From Mycolicibacterium sp. CH28 (GTDB lineage: Bacteria > Actinomycetota > Actinomycetes > Mycobacteriales > Mycobacteriaceae), in assembly GCF_004745805.1 (NCBI RefSeq), contig NZ_SRLQ01000014.1:362227-426226 (forward strand): a DNA stretch of 64,000 nt, in the 5' to 3' direction. Positions within the stretch are counted from its first letter, which is position 1; each line of letters opens with the position of its first letter. The translations under genes were made by a program, and so were the position numbers. The notes beneath the pieces are model-generated. The model was not told the origin of the DNA. It worked only from the letters and a program-made list of their open reading frames with translations, and searched no databases. Shown one piece after another: positions 24,635-33,095 of the stretch.

Positions 24635-27600
24635 ATGGGTGAGAGCAACGGAGTTGTGGCGCAGGCGGGTCGGCGTGTCGACGCGGAGGTGGTGAGCCCA
24701 CCGGAGCAGGTCGCGGGCCGTCGTCGGGCAAGCCGCCGTCAGGGGAAGACTCGTCGGATTCAGCCGTATGCGTGGCTGGGGGCAGCGGCGCTGGCCGTGG
24801 GCGTGGGCGCGGTGTTGGCAGGGCCGGCGGTGGCTCATGCCGATGCGGGCGCTGCCGGCGGCACGGGGAGTGGTTCAACGAAGTCGACAGGGTCAGCGGG
24901 CGGTTCCGGAACTGGTTCAACCCGCCGTGGCGACCATTCCGATGCGGGTACGACCACGGGTGCGGCTGGTCGGGCCGGCAATCGATCGACGAACACCGCG
25001 GTCTCGGCCCGATCGGGCACCGCAGTGCGGCTGGCTTCACCGGCCGCGGGCGGGGCGCCGCGCGCGGCAGCCGTCGGCAGCCAGCGGCACTCGGCCGGCA
25101 CCGCATCGGCGACCGCGGTTGCGACGACGGCGTATGCGGCGAGCTCGCAGTCAGCCCAGTCGGGCGCCAGCCTGTCGGCCTCGGCGTCAGCGGTGCCAGC
25201 GGTGGCCTCGGCGATCTCTCTGCCGAGTTGGACGCCCGGCGATTTCGTTTCGTTCTTCATCTCCAATGGCACGGCTGCCCATCCAGATGCGGGCTTGTTG
25301 ATCGGCACCGGCTACAGCTTCACTGCGGACAGCTGCACCGGTACGTCCAGCTGCACAGGCGGTCGCGCTGGTCTGCTGATTGGCAACGGCGGCAACGGCT
25401 TCAACGGCGGCAACGGTGGCAGTGCGGGGTTCTTCTGGGGTGCGGCCGGCCGGGGCGGGGACGCCGCAGCCGGATGCGTGCAGGCCGCGTGCAACGGCGG
25501 CGCCGGCGGTAACGCCGGCCTGTTCGGCGTCGGTGGCGGCGGTGGAGCCGGCTCGGCCAATGGCAAGGGTGGCCACGGTGGTCATGGCGGATTGATCTAC
25601 GGCGCCGGCGGGACCGGCGGGACCGGAGGCTCCACCGGTGGGGCCGGTGGCCGAGGTGGATCCGCGGGCATCTTGGGTAACGGCGGCGCAGGCGGAGTCG
25701 GTGGTGCCAACGGCCAAGGCGGTAGTGGTGGTCACGGCGGCCTGGTCGTCGGCGATGGCGGCGCCGGTGGTGCCGGCGGGAGCGGCGGCAACGGGGGTAA
25801 CGGCGGTGGCGCGGGCTGGCTGTCGATATGGGGCGCCGGTGGCGCAGGCGGTGCGGGCGGCAACGGTGACCTCACCGGTACCAGCGCCAATGGCGGCAAC
25901 GGCGGTGGCGGCGGCGCGGGCAGTTTCCTTGTCGGGCACGGGGGCGTTGGCGGGGCCGGTGGCGTCGGTGTTGACGGCACCGCGAGTGCGGGCGCCGGTA
26001 ACGGCGGTAACGGCGGTAACGGCGGCGGCGGAAGCCTGATCTTCGGTGGGGCCGGCAACGCCGGCGCCGGTGGACGCGGCGGCAACGGCACAACTGGTAC
26101 GACCGGCATTGACGGCGCCGACGGTGTCACCGCCGGCCAGGATGGTGCCGATGGCGGCACCGGCGGCACCGGCGGCAATGCCGGCAACGGCGGCAACGGC
26201 GGCAACGCCGGCTCGGCTCAATTCCTGTTGCTGTTCACCACCACCGGGCTTGCCGGTAGCGCTGGTAGCGGCGGTAGCGGTGGGGCCGGCGGCCTCGGCG
26301 GGAACGGCGGCAACGGTGCCGCGGGCGATGCCCAACACCCCGATGGCGGCAAGGGCGGCAACGGCGGAAACACTGGCGCCGCGGGTCAATCCGGCCTGGC
26401 TGGGGTCACCGGCAACGGCCGCACCAACAGCGGCGCGAGCGCCGATTCGGCTTCGGCGTCCTCACAAATCATCGGCCAAGGCCGCGGCGGCAACGGCGGC
26501 AACGGCTGGAGCAGCACCAGCCCAACCCAGGCCGCCGGCAACGGCGGCGCCGGCGGCAACGGCGGATCGACCGGCAACGGCGGCAACGGCGGCGCAGGCG
26601 GCAACGGCTACACCGGAGTCACCTCGCTCAATCCCGACGTCGCCGGCCGCACCGGCGGCAACGGTGGCAACGGCGGTGCAGGCGGTAACGGCGGATCGAT
26701 CTCCGGTAACGGCGGTGTCGGCGGAGCAGGAGGGGCCGGCGGGACCGGCGGCAATGGCGCCGACGGCGGTAATGGGGCTGACGGCGCCAACCCTGGCGAC
26801 AACGGCGGCAACGGAGGTAACGGCAGCAGCGGCGGCAGCGGCGGGGCCGGCGGCACCGGCGGCAACGCCGGCCTGGCCCTCGGAACCGGTACCAACGGCG
26901 TCAACGGCAAGGGCGGCAACGGCGGCAACGGCGGCAACGCCGGCGCGGCCGGCAACGGCGGCTCCGGTGCCGCCGGCGACCAAGGGACTCCCACCGGGGG
27001 TAACGGCGGCAACGGCGGCGATCCCGGCACCGCCGGCACCGGCGGGACCGGCGGCCAAGCCGGCACCGGCGGAACCGGTGGCACCACCGGCACCACCGGG
27101 TCATCCGGTGCTGCCATCACCACCGGCGGCAACGGTGGCAACGGCGGACACGGCTACGACGACCAGGGCGGCGGCAACGGTGGTACCGGTGGCGCCGGCG
27201 GTAACGGCGGCAAGTTCGGCAACGGTGGCAGCGGTGGTAACGGCGGCGCCGGCGGCGTCGGTGACCCCGGCATAGACGGCAACAATCCTGGCGACAACGG
27301 GGGTGCGGGCGGTAACGGCGGTAACGGTGGTACCGGTGGCGCAGGCGGTAACGGCGGATCGGTCTCCGGCAATGGTGGCAGCGGCGGTAATGGTGGCAAT
27401 GGCGGTACCGGCTCTGACGGCGGAATCGGTCTTGCCGGTGCCGATGGCGCCAACCCAGGCGAGGCCGGCGGCAACGGCGGTAACGGCGGTGGCGGTGGCT
27501 CCGGCGGCAATGGCGGTAACGGCGGCAACGCCGGGGTGGCCCTGGGAACCGGCGTCAGCGGTACCAACGGCAGCGGCGGCGCCGGCGGAAACGGTGGCGC

Positions 27601-28930
27601 CGCCCAAGGCGGCGCGGACGGCGGCGCCGGCGCCGCCGGCGACAACACCGCCCCCACCGGCGGTAACGGCGGTAACGGCGGCGACCCGGGAACAGCCGGT
27701 GGCGCCGGCACGGGAGGCCAAGCCGGAACCGGTGGCAGCGGAGGTGCAGCTGGCGGCGACGGTCAAGCCGGCCACTCCGTCACCAGCGGCGGCAACGGCG
27801 GCACCGGCGGAGCCGGTTGGAGCGCCGATCCCACCTTCGGTGGTGCGCTCAACGGCGGTAACGGAGGTACCGGTGGTAACGGCGGCAAGCTCGGCAACGG
27901 GGGCACCGGCGGAGCCGGCGGCAACGGCGCATATGGAACCGTGGGCATGGATGGCAACAATCCTGGCGAGAGCGGTACGGACGGCGGCAACGGCGGCACT
28001 GGCGGCAACGGCGGGGCCGGCGGCAGCGGCGGGTCGGTCTCCGGCGACGGCGGCTCGGGTGGCACCGGCGGCACCGGCGGTGATGGCGGCCTGGGCGGCA
28101 ACGGCCTCTCCGGCGCTGCCGGGGTCGCCGCGGGCGAGGCCGGCGGAAACGGTGGTAACGCGGGGGGCGGCGGTAACGGCGGCACCGGCGGCACCGGCGG
28201 CAATGCCGGGCTGGCCCTGGGAACCGGCAGCGACGGCACCAACGGCAACGGCGGCAACGGTGGCAACGGTGGCAACGCCGGAACCCCCGGCAACGGTGGC
28301 AACGGCGCCGATGGTGACATCGCTGTTGGGCCGGTCAATGGCGGCAACGGTGGCAACGGCGGGGCCCCCGCGATAGCCGGCACCGGCGCCGCCGGCGGCC
28401 TCGCGGGCACCGGCGGCAACGGCGGCACCGCCGGCGTGGCCGGCGCGGCAGGCCAGTCCGCCATCACCGGCGGAAACGGCGGCAACGGCGGCAACGGCGG
28501 AAACGTCCAGGGAATCCTCGCCGGCAGCACCGCTAACGGCGGAAACGGCGGAAACGGCGGCAACGCGGTAGCGGTCAACGCCAATGGCGGCACCGGCGGC
28601 ACCGGCGGCGTGGGATTCACGCCCAATGGTGGAACCGCCACCGGCGGCACCGGCGGTAGCGGCGGCAACGCCGCTGGCCTCGGCGGCAATGGCGGCAACG
28701 CCGGCTCCGGCGGCTATTCGTACAGCATCGTTTTCGGAGACGCCACCGGCGGCAACGGCGGCGACGGCGGCACCGCAACTGGTGCGGGCGGCAACGGCGG
28801 CAATGGCGGCGACGGCGGCAACGTCAGCGCACCGAACGGGACACCCACCGTCGGAGCCGGCGGAACCGGCGGTGGGGCCGGGTCCCAGGGCGCAGCGGGC
28901 CAGAACGGAAGCAACGGCCACATCGTCTGA
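24635..28930 (+). CDS. Giant PGRS-repeat secreted protein
   Basis: 1431 residues. The N-terminus is basic (RRRASRRQGKTRR), then a signal sequence 'WLGAAALAVGVGAVLAGPAV' with cleavage near AHADA; there is no PE domain. A Ser/Ala/Thr-rich linker leads to the module shared with the other PGRS protein ('FISNGTAAHPDAG', then Cys-x5-Cys). From about residue 245 to the end it is GGNGG / GGAGG / GGTGG repeats. A higher-order unit of 221-225 residues recurs about three times; its marker, 'LALGTG' or 'VALGTG', starts at residues 747, 968 and 1193. It ends 'GQNGSNGHIV' with no extra domain. The start is the ATG after GAGGGAGG. A surface-exposed or secreted glycine-rich structural protein is likely. Confidence 0.85.
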   Translation: MGESNGVVAQAGRRVDAEVVSPPEQVAGRRRASRRQGKTRRIQPYAWLGAAALAVGVGAVLAGPAVAHADAGAAGGTGSGSTKSTGSAGGSGTGSTRRGDHSDAGTTTGAAGRAGNRSTNTAVSARSGTAVRLASPAAGGAPRAAAVGSQRHSAGTASATAVATTAYAASSQSAQSGASLSASASAVPAVASAISLPSWTPGDFVSFFISNGTAAHPDAGLLIGTGYSFTADSCTGTSSCTGGRAGLLIGNGGNGFNGGNGGSAGFFWGAAGRGGDAAAGCVQAACNGGAGGNAGLFGVGGGGGAGSANGKGGHGGHGGLIYGAGGTGGTGGSTGGAGGRGGSAGILGNGGAGGVGGANGQGGSGGHGGLVVGDGGAGGAGGSGGNGGNGGGAGWLSIWGAGGAGGAGGNGDLTGTSANGGNGGGGGAGSFLVGHGGVGGAGGVGVDGTASAGAGNGGNGGNGGGGSLIFGGAGNAGAGGRGGNGTTGTTGIDGADGVTAGQDGADGGTGGTGGNAGNGGNGGNAGSAQFLLLFTTTGLAGSAGSGGSGGAGGLGGNGGNGAAGDAQHPDGGKGGNGGNTGAAGQSGLAGVTGNGRTNSGASADSASASSQIIGQGRGGNGGNGWSSTSPTQAAGNGGAGGNGGSTGNGGNGGAGGNGYTGVTSLNPDVAGRTGGNGGNGGAGGNGGSISGNGGVGGAGGAGGTGGNGADGGNGADGANPGDNGGNGGNGSSGGSGGAGGTGGNAGLALGTGTNGVNGKGGNGGNGGNAGAAGNGGSGAAGDQGTPTGGNGGNGGDPGTAGTGGTGGQAGTGGTGGTTGTTGSSGAAITTGGNGGNGGHGYDDQGGGNGGTGGAGGNGGKFGNGGSGGNGGAGGVGDPGIDGNNPGDNGGAGGNGGNGGTGGAGGNGGSVSGNGGSGGNGGNGGTGSDGGIGLAGADGANPGEAGGNGGNGGGGGSGGNGGNGGNAGVALGTGVSGTNGSGGAGGNGGAAQGGADGGAGAAGDNTAPTGGNGGNGGDPGTAGGAGTGGQAGTGGSGGAAGGDGQAGHSVTSGGNGGTGGAGWSADPTFGGALNGGNGGTGGNGGKLGNGGTGGAGGNGAYGTVGMDGNNPGESGTDGGNGGTGGNGGAGGSGGSVSGDGGSGGTGGTGGDGGLGGNGLSGAAGVAAGEAGGNGGNAGGGGNGGTGGTGGNAGLALGTGSDGTNGNGGNGGNGGNAGTPGNGGNGADGDIAVGPVNGGNGGNGGAPAIAGTGAAGGLAGTGGNGGTAGVAGAAGQSAITGGNGGNGGNGGNVQGILAGSTANGGNGGNGGNAVAVNANGGTGGTGGVGFTPNGGTATGGTGGSGGNAAGLGGNGGNAGSGGYSYSIVFGDATGGNGGDGGTATGAGGNGGNGGDGGNVSAPNGTPTVGAGGTGGGAGSQGAAGQNGSNGHIV
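26640..28260 (+). repeat. Tandem 663-675 bp macro-repeat inside the PGRS gene
   Basis: Beyond the 9-15 bp GGCGGCAAC repeats, blocks of similar order recur with 663 and then 675 bp spacing. Each carries, in order, an L/V-ALGTG marker, a 'GGNGGDPGTAG' block, a KFGNGG or KLGNGG block, 'GNNPG', and SVSGNGG or SVSGDGG. The blocks are diverged at single bases, so the duplication is not recent. Confidence 0.6.
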
Positions 28931-28960
28931 CACGCTCCGCGCCAGCTGAGATGAGTGCAC

Positions 28961-28996
28961 GTGTGCGGCGTTCGGTGAAAACCGAACGCCGCACAC
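28961..28996. terminator. Perfect 16 bp stem-loop, likely bidirectional terminator
   Basis: GTGTGCGGCGTTCGGT, loop GAAA, then the exact reverse complement. It lies 30 bp after the PGRS stop and 91 bp from the stop of the convergent gene, so it can serve both. There is only a mixed T-rich tail (TTCGTCTT), as is common for mycobacterial terminators. The GAAA tetraloop should make the hairpin very stable. Confidence 0.85.
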
Positions 28997-29087
28997 TTCG
29001 TCTTGGCCTACATCAAAGCTCGTCGACGCTGATGCCAATGAGGCCGTCGCGTTGCCGGCTGAGACCGTCGTCGGCCCGCCGGCCGGC

Positions 29088-30059
29088 TTACTCGCTTGCG
29101 CCCGTGCTGGCCTTCTGGGAGTGACCGCGCGCGGAGCCGCCCGTCGAGCGAGTCTGCTTGGTGGTATCGTGCGCCGGCTTGGCAGCCCCGCCCGTACTCG
29201 GCGACGCGTCCGGACCGTTGTCCTTGGCGGTTTTCTGGACCCCGGTCGGCGTGGCGGACGAATCCAGCGCGGCAGCCTTGACCGCGGTGGCGGTCGGCGT
29301 CCCGGCACTGGGCGCATCCGCGGGCTGCTTGACGACCAGCGAGCGGGCCGAATGCCCGGTCCCGGCGGTGACGGCCGGTGTGGTGGACTGCGGTTCGGCG
29401 GTCGCTCCGGCGCCGGACGTGGCCGCCGCAGTCTTGGCGGTCGCAGCGGCGGCCAACGGCAGGGGCGGGAACGGCAGCGGCGGCAGCGGCGGGATGATCC
29501 AGCCGATGAAGTAGTTGAACTCCGCGACCGCCGTGTTCACCAGCGCGGTGACCGTCGTCTGCGCGACGACGGTAAGCCCGGCCGACCACACTGCCGGGTT
29601 CAGCGGGTCGTTGAGCACCGGTGCGATCAGGCCGTAGACCATCGCGTCGCCGATCGGTGAACCGAGGTTGTTCCAGAGCAGGGGTGCCTGGTCGCCGATG
29701 ACGCTCAGCGGCCAGACCCAGCCCAGCACGTACTGGGTGAGGTTGGCGGCGTAGGTGATCCAGTAGTCGGCCCAGTTCCAGGCAGAGATCACCCAGTCGC
29801 TGGCGGTGTTGTTGGCGCTTGCGGCCGCCAGTGCGGTCCGCGGGGACGTAGCGCTCGACGACGCCGACGGGGCGGTCGCACCCAACACCGCCGCCGCGGC
29901 AGCAACAGGGTTGACCAGCGGCTGCACCGCGGCGCTGAGCCGGACGGCTGCCGCCGTGACCGGTGCGGGCGCCGACGGCTGGACCGGAGCGATCACCACG
30001 GCGGTTGCGGCCAGCGCCGCGACCCCTGCGGTGAGATACGAACGGGCGGACACAGTCAT
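29088..30059 (-). CDS. Signal-peptide protein with Ala/Thr-rich basic tail (C)
   Basis: 323 residues. The signal helix (about 8-25) is followed by a Ser/Ala-rich spacer and a Trp-rich helical body ('WVISAWNWADYWITYAANLT', 'YVLGWVWPLSVIGDQAPLLW'). A Pro-rich bridge ('WIIPPLPPLPFPPLPLAAA') leads to about 130 residues of Ala/Thr/Ser/Lys low complexity ending in a basic segment (SARGHSQK). The layout parallels the two proteins 10 kb upstream, including the LPPLP bridge of protein B. The start is the ATG after AGGGGG. The tandem repeat found upstream of A and B is not present here. Function unknown; an envelope location is likely. Confidence 0.65.
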   Translation of the reverse strand: MTVSARSYLTAGVAALAATAVVIAPVQPSAPAPVTAAAVRLSAAVQPLVNPVAAAAAVLGATAPSASSSATSPRTALAAASANNTASDWVISAWNWADYWITYAANLTQYVLGWVWPLSVIGDQAPLLWNNLGSPIGDAMVYGLIAPVLNDPLNPAVWSAGLTVVAQTTVTALVNTAVAEFNYFIGWIIPPLPPLPFPPLPLAAAATAKTAAATSGAGATAEPQSTTPAVTAGTGHSARSLVVKQPADAPSAGTPTATAVKAAALDSSATPTGVQKTAKDNGPDASPSTGGAAKPAHDTTKQTRSTGGSARGHSQKASTGASE

Positions 30060-30196
30060 GGCGGGAACCCCCTGGTGGTGTACAGCTAACAATGACAAAT
30101 TACGTTTCCGTCAGGCTGGCGTTACAGGCAATCCACAGTGTGGCGTGGTTGCTGATCGTCCCGCACGGCCACGGGCACGCCACCAGCGGTGAGGGC

Positions 30197-30202
30197 TAGT
30201 GT
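30197..30202 (+). promoter_or_regulatory. Leaderless -10 upstream of fbiC (TAGTGT)
   Basis: TAGTGT ends exactly 7 nt before ATG 30210. That ATG is not in the fbiC frame but opens a 13-codon upstream reading frame. Confidence 0.5.
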
Positions 30203-30209
30203 GTCGATC

Positions 30210-30251
30210 ATGTCAGTCGCCCGAGTTTCAGATTGTGAGACGCGCGGATGA
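30210..30251 (+). CDS. Upstream micro-ORF 1 of fbiC (13 aa)
   Basis: A possible leaderless small peptide, MSVARVSDCETRG, including one Cys codon. Its TGA overlaps the ATG of a second micro-ORF (ATGA). It is probably a regulatory or coupling ORF rather than a functional peptide. Expression is inferred only from promoter spacing. Confidence 0.4.
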   Translation: MSVARVSDCETRG

Positions 30252-30280
30252 TTTTCCAGCTGCCGACGGTTACCCGGTAG
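30248..30280 (+). CDS. Upstream micro-ORF 2 of fbiC (10 aa)
   Basis: A possible peptide, MIFQLPTVTR, whose start overlaps the stop of micro-ORF 1 and whose TAG overlaps the GTG start of fbiC (TAGTG). The chain would deliver ribosomes to fbiC, which has no clear ribosome-binding site of its own. Confidence 0.35.
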   Translation: MIFQLPTVTR

Positions 30281-32859
30281 TGGCCTTGAACTCGCAGCCC
30301 GGTAGTCGGTTGCCCATTCCGGTGGTTCCTCCCAAAACTGATGCGCCATCACCTGCGGCGTTGAGGCGTGTTCTGCGCCGTGCCCGCGACGGGGTTGGGC
30401 TCAATGTCGATGAAGCGGCGATCGCGATGACCGCCCGCGGTGAGGACCTGGCCGATCTGTGCGCCAGCGCGGCGCGGGTGCGTGATGCCGGTCTGGAGTC
30501 GGCGGGCCGGCGAGGGCCGGGTGGGCGTTTGCCGGTGACGTATTCGCCCAAGGTGTTCATCCCGGTGACGCATTTGTGCCGCGATACCTGCCATTACTGC
30601 ACATTTGTCACGGTTCCGGGCAAGCTTCGGGCCGAGGGCAAGGGCATGTTCATGGAGCCCGACGAGATTCTCGATGTCGCGCGCCGTGGTGGGGAGCTGG
30701 GGTGCAAGGAGGCTCTGTTCACGCTGGGGGATCGCCCGGAGGCGCGATGGCCGGAAGCCCAGCAGTGGCTTGATGAGCGGGGCTATGACTCCACGCTGGA
30801 CTATGTGCGGGCGATGGCGATCCGGGTGCTCGAGGAGACCGGCCTGCTACCGCATCTGAATCCCGGGGTGATGAGCTGGGCGGAGCTGTCGCGGCTGAAG
30901 CCGGTGGCGCCGTCGATGGGCATGATGCTGGAGACCACGTCGCGGCGGCTGTTCGAAACCAAGGGCATGGCGCATTACGGCAGCCCGGATAAGGATCCCG
31001 AGGTCCGGCTGCGCACGCTCGACGATGCGGGGCGGCTCTCGATCCCGTTCACGACGGGGCTGCTGGTCGGTATCGGGGAGAACCTGGCCGAGCGGGCCGA
31101 GACGATGCACGCGATCCGCAAGTCCCACAAGGCGTTCGGGCACATTCAGGAAGTGATTGTGCAGAACTTCCGGGCCAAGGATCACACCGCGATGGCGTCG
31201 GTGCCCGATGCCGGTATCGACGATTTCGTGGCCACTGTCGCGGTGACGCGGCTGGTGCTGGGGCCGGGGATGCGGATCCAGGCCCCGCCGAACCTGGTGT
31301 CGCGCTCGGAGTGCCTGGCGTTGATCGGTGCCGGGGTGGACGACTGGGGTGGTGTCTCGCCGTTGACCCCGGATCACGTCAATCCCGAGCGGCCCTGGCC
31401 CGCTCTGGATGATCTGGCGTCGATCACCGCCGAGGCTGGCTATGACCTGGTGGCTCGCCTGACCGCGCAACCGCGCTACGTGCAGGCCGGTGCGGCCTGG
31501 ATTGATCCGCGGGTGCGGGGTCACGTCGACGCGCTGGCCGACCCGGACACCGGGTTGGCGCTGGATGTGAAGCCGGTAGGCCGGCCCTGGCAGGAACCTG
31601 ACGAGGCGACCGAGTCGCTGGGCCGCACCGATCTGCACACCGCCATCGATTCCGAGGGCCGCCACACCGAGACCCGCAGCGATCTCGACAGCGCATTCGG
31701 TGACTGGGAGTCCATCCGGGAGAAGGTGTCCGAGCTGGCCGCCCGGGCCCCTGAGCGCATCGACACCGATGTGCTGGCCGCGCTGCGCTCGGCCGAGCGC
31801 AATCCTGGTGGTTGCTCGGATGACGAGTATCTGGCGCTGGCCACCGCTGACGGTCCGGCGCTGGATGCGGTTGCTGCTCTTGCTGATGCGTTGCGTCGCG
31901 ATGCTGTCGGCGATGACGTGACGTTCGTGGTGAACCGCAATATCAATTTCACCAATATCTGCTACACCGGCTGCCGGTTCTGCGCGTTCGCTCAGCGTAA
32001 GGGGGACGCCGATGCGTTCTCCCTGTCCACCCAAGAGGTGGCCGACCGGGCCTGGGAGGCTCACGTCGCCGGGGCGACCGAGGTGTGCATGCAGGGCGGT
32101 ATCGATCCGGAGTTGCCGGTCACCGGGTATGCCGACCTGGTGCGCGCGGTCAAGGCCCGGGTGCCCTCGATGCATGTGCATGCCTTTTCCCCGATGGAGA
32201 TCGCCAACGGGGTCACCAAGAGCGGGACCAGTGTTCGGGAATGGCTGCAGAGCCTGCGCGAGGCGGGTTTGGGCAGCATCCCGGGCACGGCGGCCGAGAT
32301 CCTCGACGACGAGGTCCGTTGGGTGCTGACCAAGGGCAAGCTGCCCACCTCGATGTGGATCGACATCGTCACCACCGCCCACGAGGTGGGGCTGCCTTCG
32401 TCCTCGACGATGATGTACGGCCACGTCGACACCCCTCGGCACTGGGTGGGTCATCTCAACGTGCTGCGTTCGATCCAGGACCGCACCGGTGGCTTCACCG
32501 AGTTCGTCCCGCTGCCGTTCGTGCACCAGTCCTCGCCGCTGTATCTGGCCGGGGCTTCGCGGCCTGGGCCGACCCACCGCGACAACCGCGCAGTACACGC
32601 GCTGGCGCGGATCATGCTGCACGGCAGGATTTCCCACATTCAGACCAGCTGGGTCAAACTCGGGATCGAACGCACTCAGGTGATGCTCAACGGCGGGGCC
32701 AACGACCTGGGCGGCACCCTGATGGAAGAAACCATCTCCCGGATGGCCGGCTCCGAGTTCGGCTCGGCCAAGACCGTCGCCGAACTCGTCGCCATTGCCG
32801 AAGGCATCGGCCGCCCAACCCGCCAACGGACCACCACGTACGCCACGCGTGCAGCCTGA
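30280..32859 (+). CDS. fbiC: FO synthase FbiC (7,8-didemethyl-8-hydroxy-5-deazariboflavin synthase)
   Basis: 859 residues, a fusion of two radical-SAM halves (CofG-like then CofH-like). They condense tyrosine with the diaminouracil intermediate of riboflavin synthesis to make FO, the chromophore of coenzyme F420. Both [4Fe-4S] motifs are intact: Cys100-x3-Cys104-x2-Cys107 (CRDTCHYC) and Cys561-x3-Cys565-x2-Cys568 (CYTGCRFC). The GTG start aligns well with the M. tuberculosis N-terminus (about 15 residues before 'VVPP'). TTG 30286 is a possible alternative. No Shine-Dalgarno is visible; two overlapping micro-ORFs run into the start. It matches Rv1173. Confidence 0.96.
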   Translation: MALNSQPGSRLPIPVVPPKTDAPSPAALRRVLRRARDGVGLNVDEAAIAMTARGEDLADLCASAARVRDAGLESAGRRGPGGRLPVTYSPKVFIPVTHLCRDTCHYCTFVTVPGKLRAEGKGMFMEPDEILDVARRGGELGCKEALFTLGDRPEARWPEAQQWLDERGYDSTLDYVRAMAIRVLEETGLLPHLNPGVMSWAELSRLKPVAPSMGMMLETTSRRLFETKGMAHYGSPDKDPEVRLRTLDDAGRLSIPFTTGLLVGIGENLAERAETMHAIRKSHKAFGHIQEVIVQNFRAKDHTAMASVPDAGIDDFVATVAVTRLVLGPGMRIQAPPNLVSRSECLALIGAGVDDWGGVSPLTPDHVNPERPWPALDDLASITAEAGYDLVARLTAQPRYVQAGAAWIDPRVRGHVDALADPDTGLALDVKPVGRPWQEPDEATESLGRTDLHTAIDSEGRHTETRSDLDSAFGDWESIREKVSELAARAPERIDTDVLAALRSAERNPGGCSDDEYLALATADGPALDAVAALADALRRDAVGDDVTFVVNRNINFTNICYTGCRFCAFAQRKGDADAFSLSTQEVADRAWEAHVAGATEVCMQGGIDPELPVTGYADLVRAVKARVPSMHVHAFSPMEIANGVTKSGTSVREWLQSLREAGLGSIPGTAAEILDDEVRWVLTKGKLPTSMWIDIVTTAHEVGLPSSSTMMYGHVDTPRHWVGHLNVLRSIQDRTGGFTEFVPLPFVHQSSPLYLAGASRPGPTHRDNRAVHALARIMLHGRISHIQTSWVKLGIERTQVMLNGGANDLGGTLMEETISRMAGSEFGSAKTVAELVAIAEGIGRPTRQRTTTYATRAA

Positions 32860-32968
32860 CGCGCCGGCCGGTCAGCCAGCGACGCGCGCCCGGTGACGCT
32901 GTGCATGGGCTGGCTAATAGATGCGACGTCTAGTATCAGTAACCACGCGAAACGCTTGCGTGAAACGG

Positions 32969-32996
32969 GTTAGGGCACGACAACAAGTTAGGGCAC
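32969..32996 (+). repeat. Two perfect GTTAGGGCAC direct repeats, 18 bp apart
   Basis: GTTAGGGCAC occurs at 32969-32978 and 32987-32996, between fbiC and fdxC, 100-127 bp upstream of the fdxC start. The placement and exactness suggest an operator for a dimeric or tandem-binding regulator of fdxC. No known motif is recognised. Confidence 0.5.
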
Positions 32997-33095
32997 ACTG
33001 AGTCGGCAATCCGGGGACCGGCATCGGATACTAGGCGTTCGCAGTGCCCGCGTGAGACCACAGCCACACCGAATAGCAGATCGAGGAGAACCTTC

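Noticed and set aside
25187..28700. Several long minus-strand frames and plus-strand alternative frames over the PGRS genes
   Set aside because: Repetitive GGCGGCAAC DNA leaves every frame open. Only the Gly-Gly-Asn frame has a signal peptide and a proper start.
24635..28930. CRISPR-like or satellite array appearance
   Set aside because: The short repeats are in-frame codons of the PGRS protein, with no constant repeat/spacer alternation.
30100..30130. Third copy of the tandem repeat upstream of the third tail-protein gene
   Set aside because: Only loose GCCTG half-sites 13 bp apart in the wrong orientation are present.
32860..33095. Riboswitch or attenuator ahead of fdxC
   Set aside because: No fold matching a known riboswitch was seen; only the direct repeat stands out.
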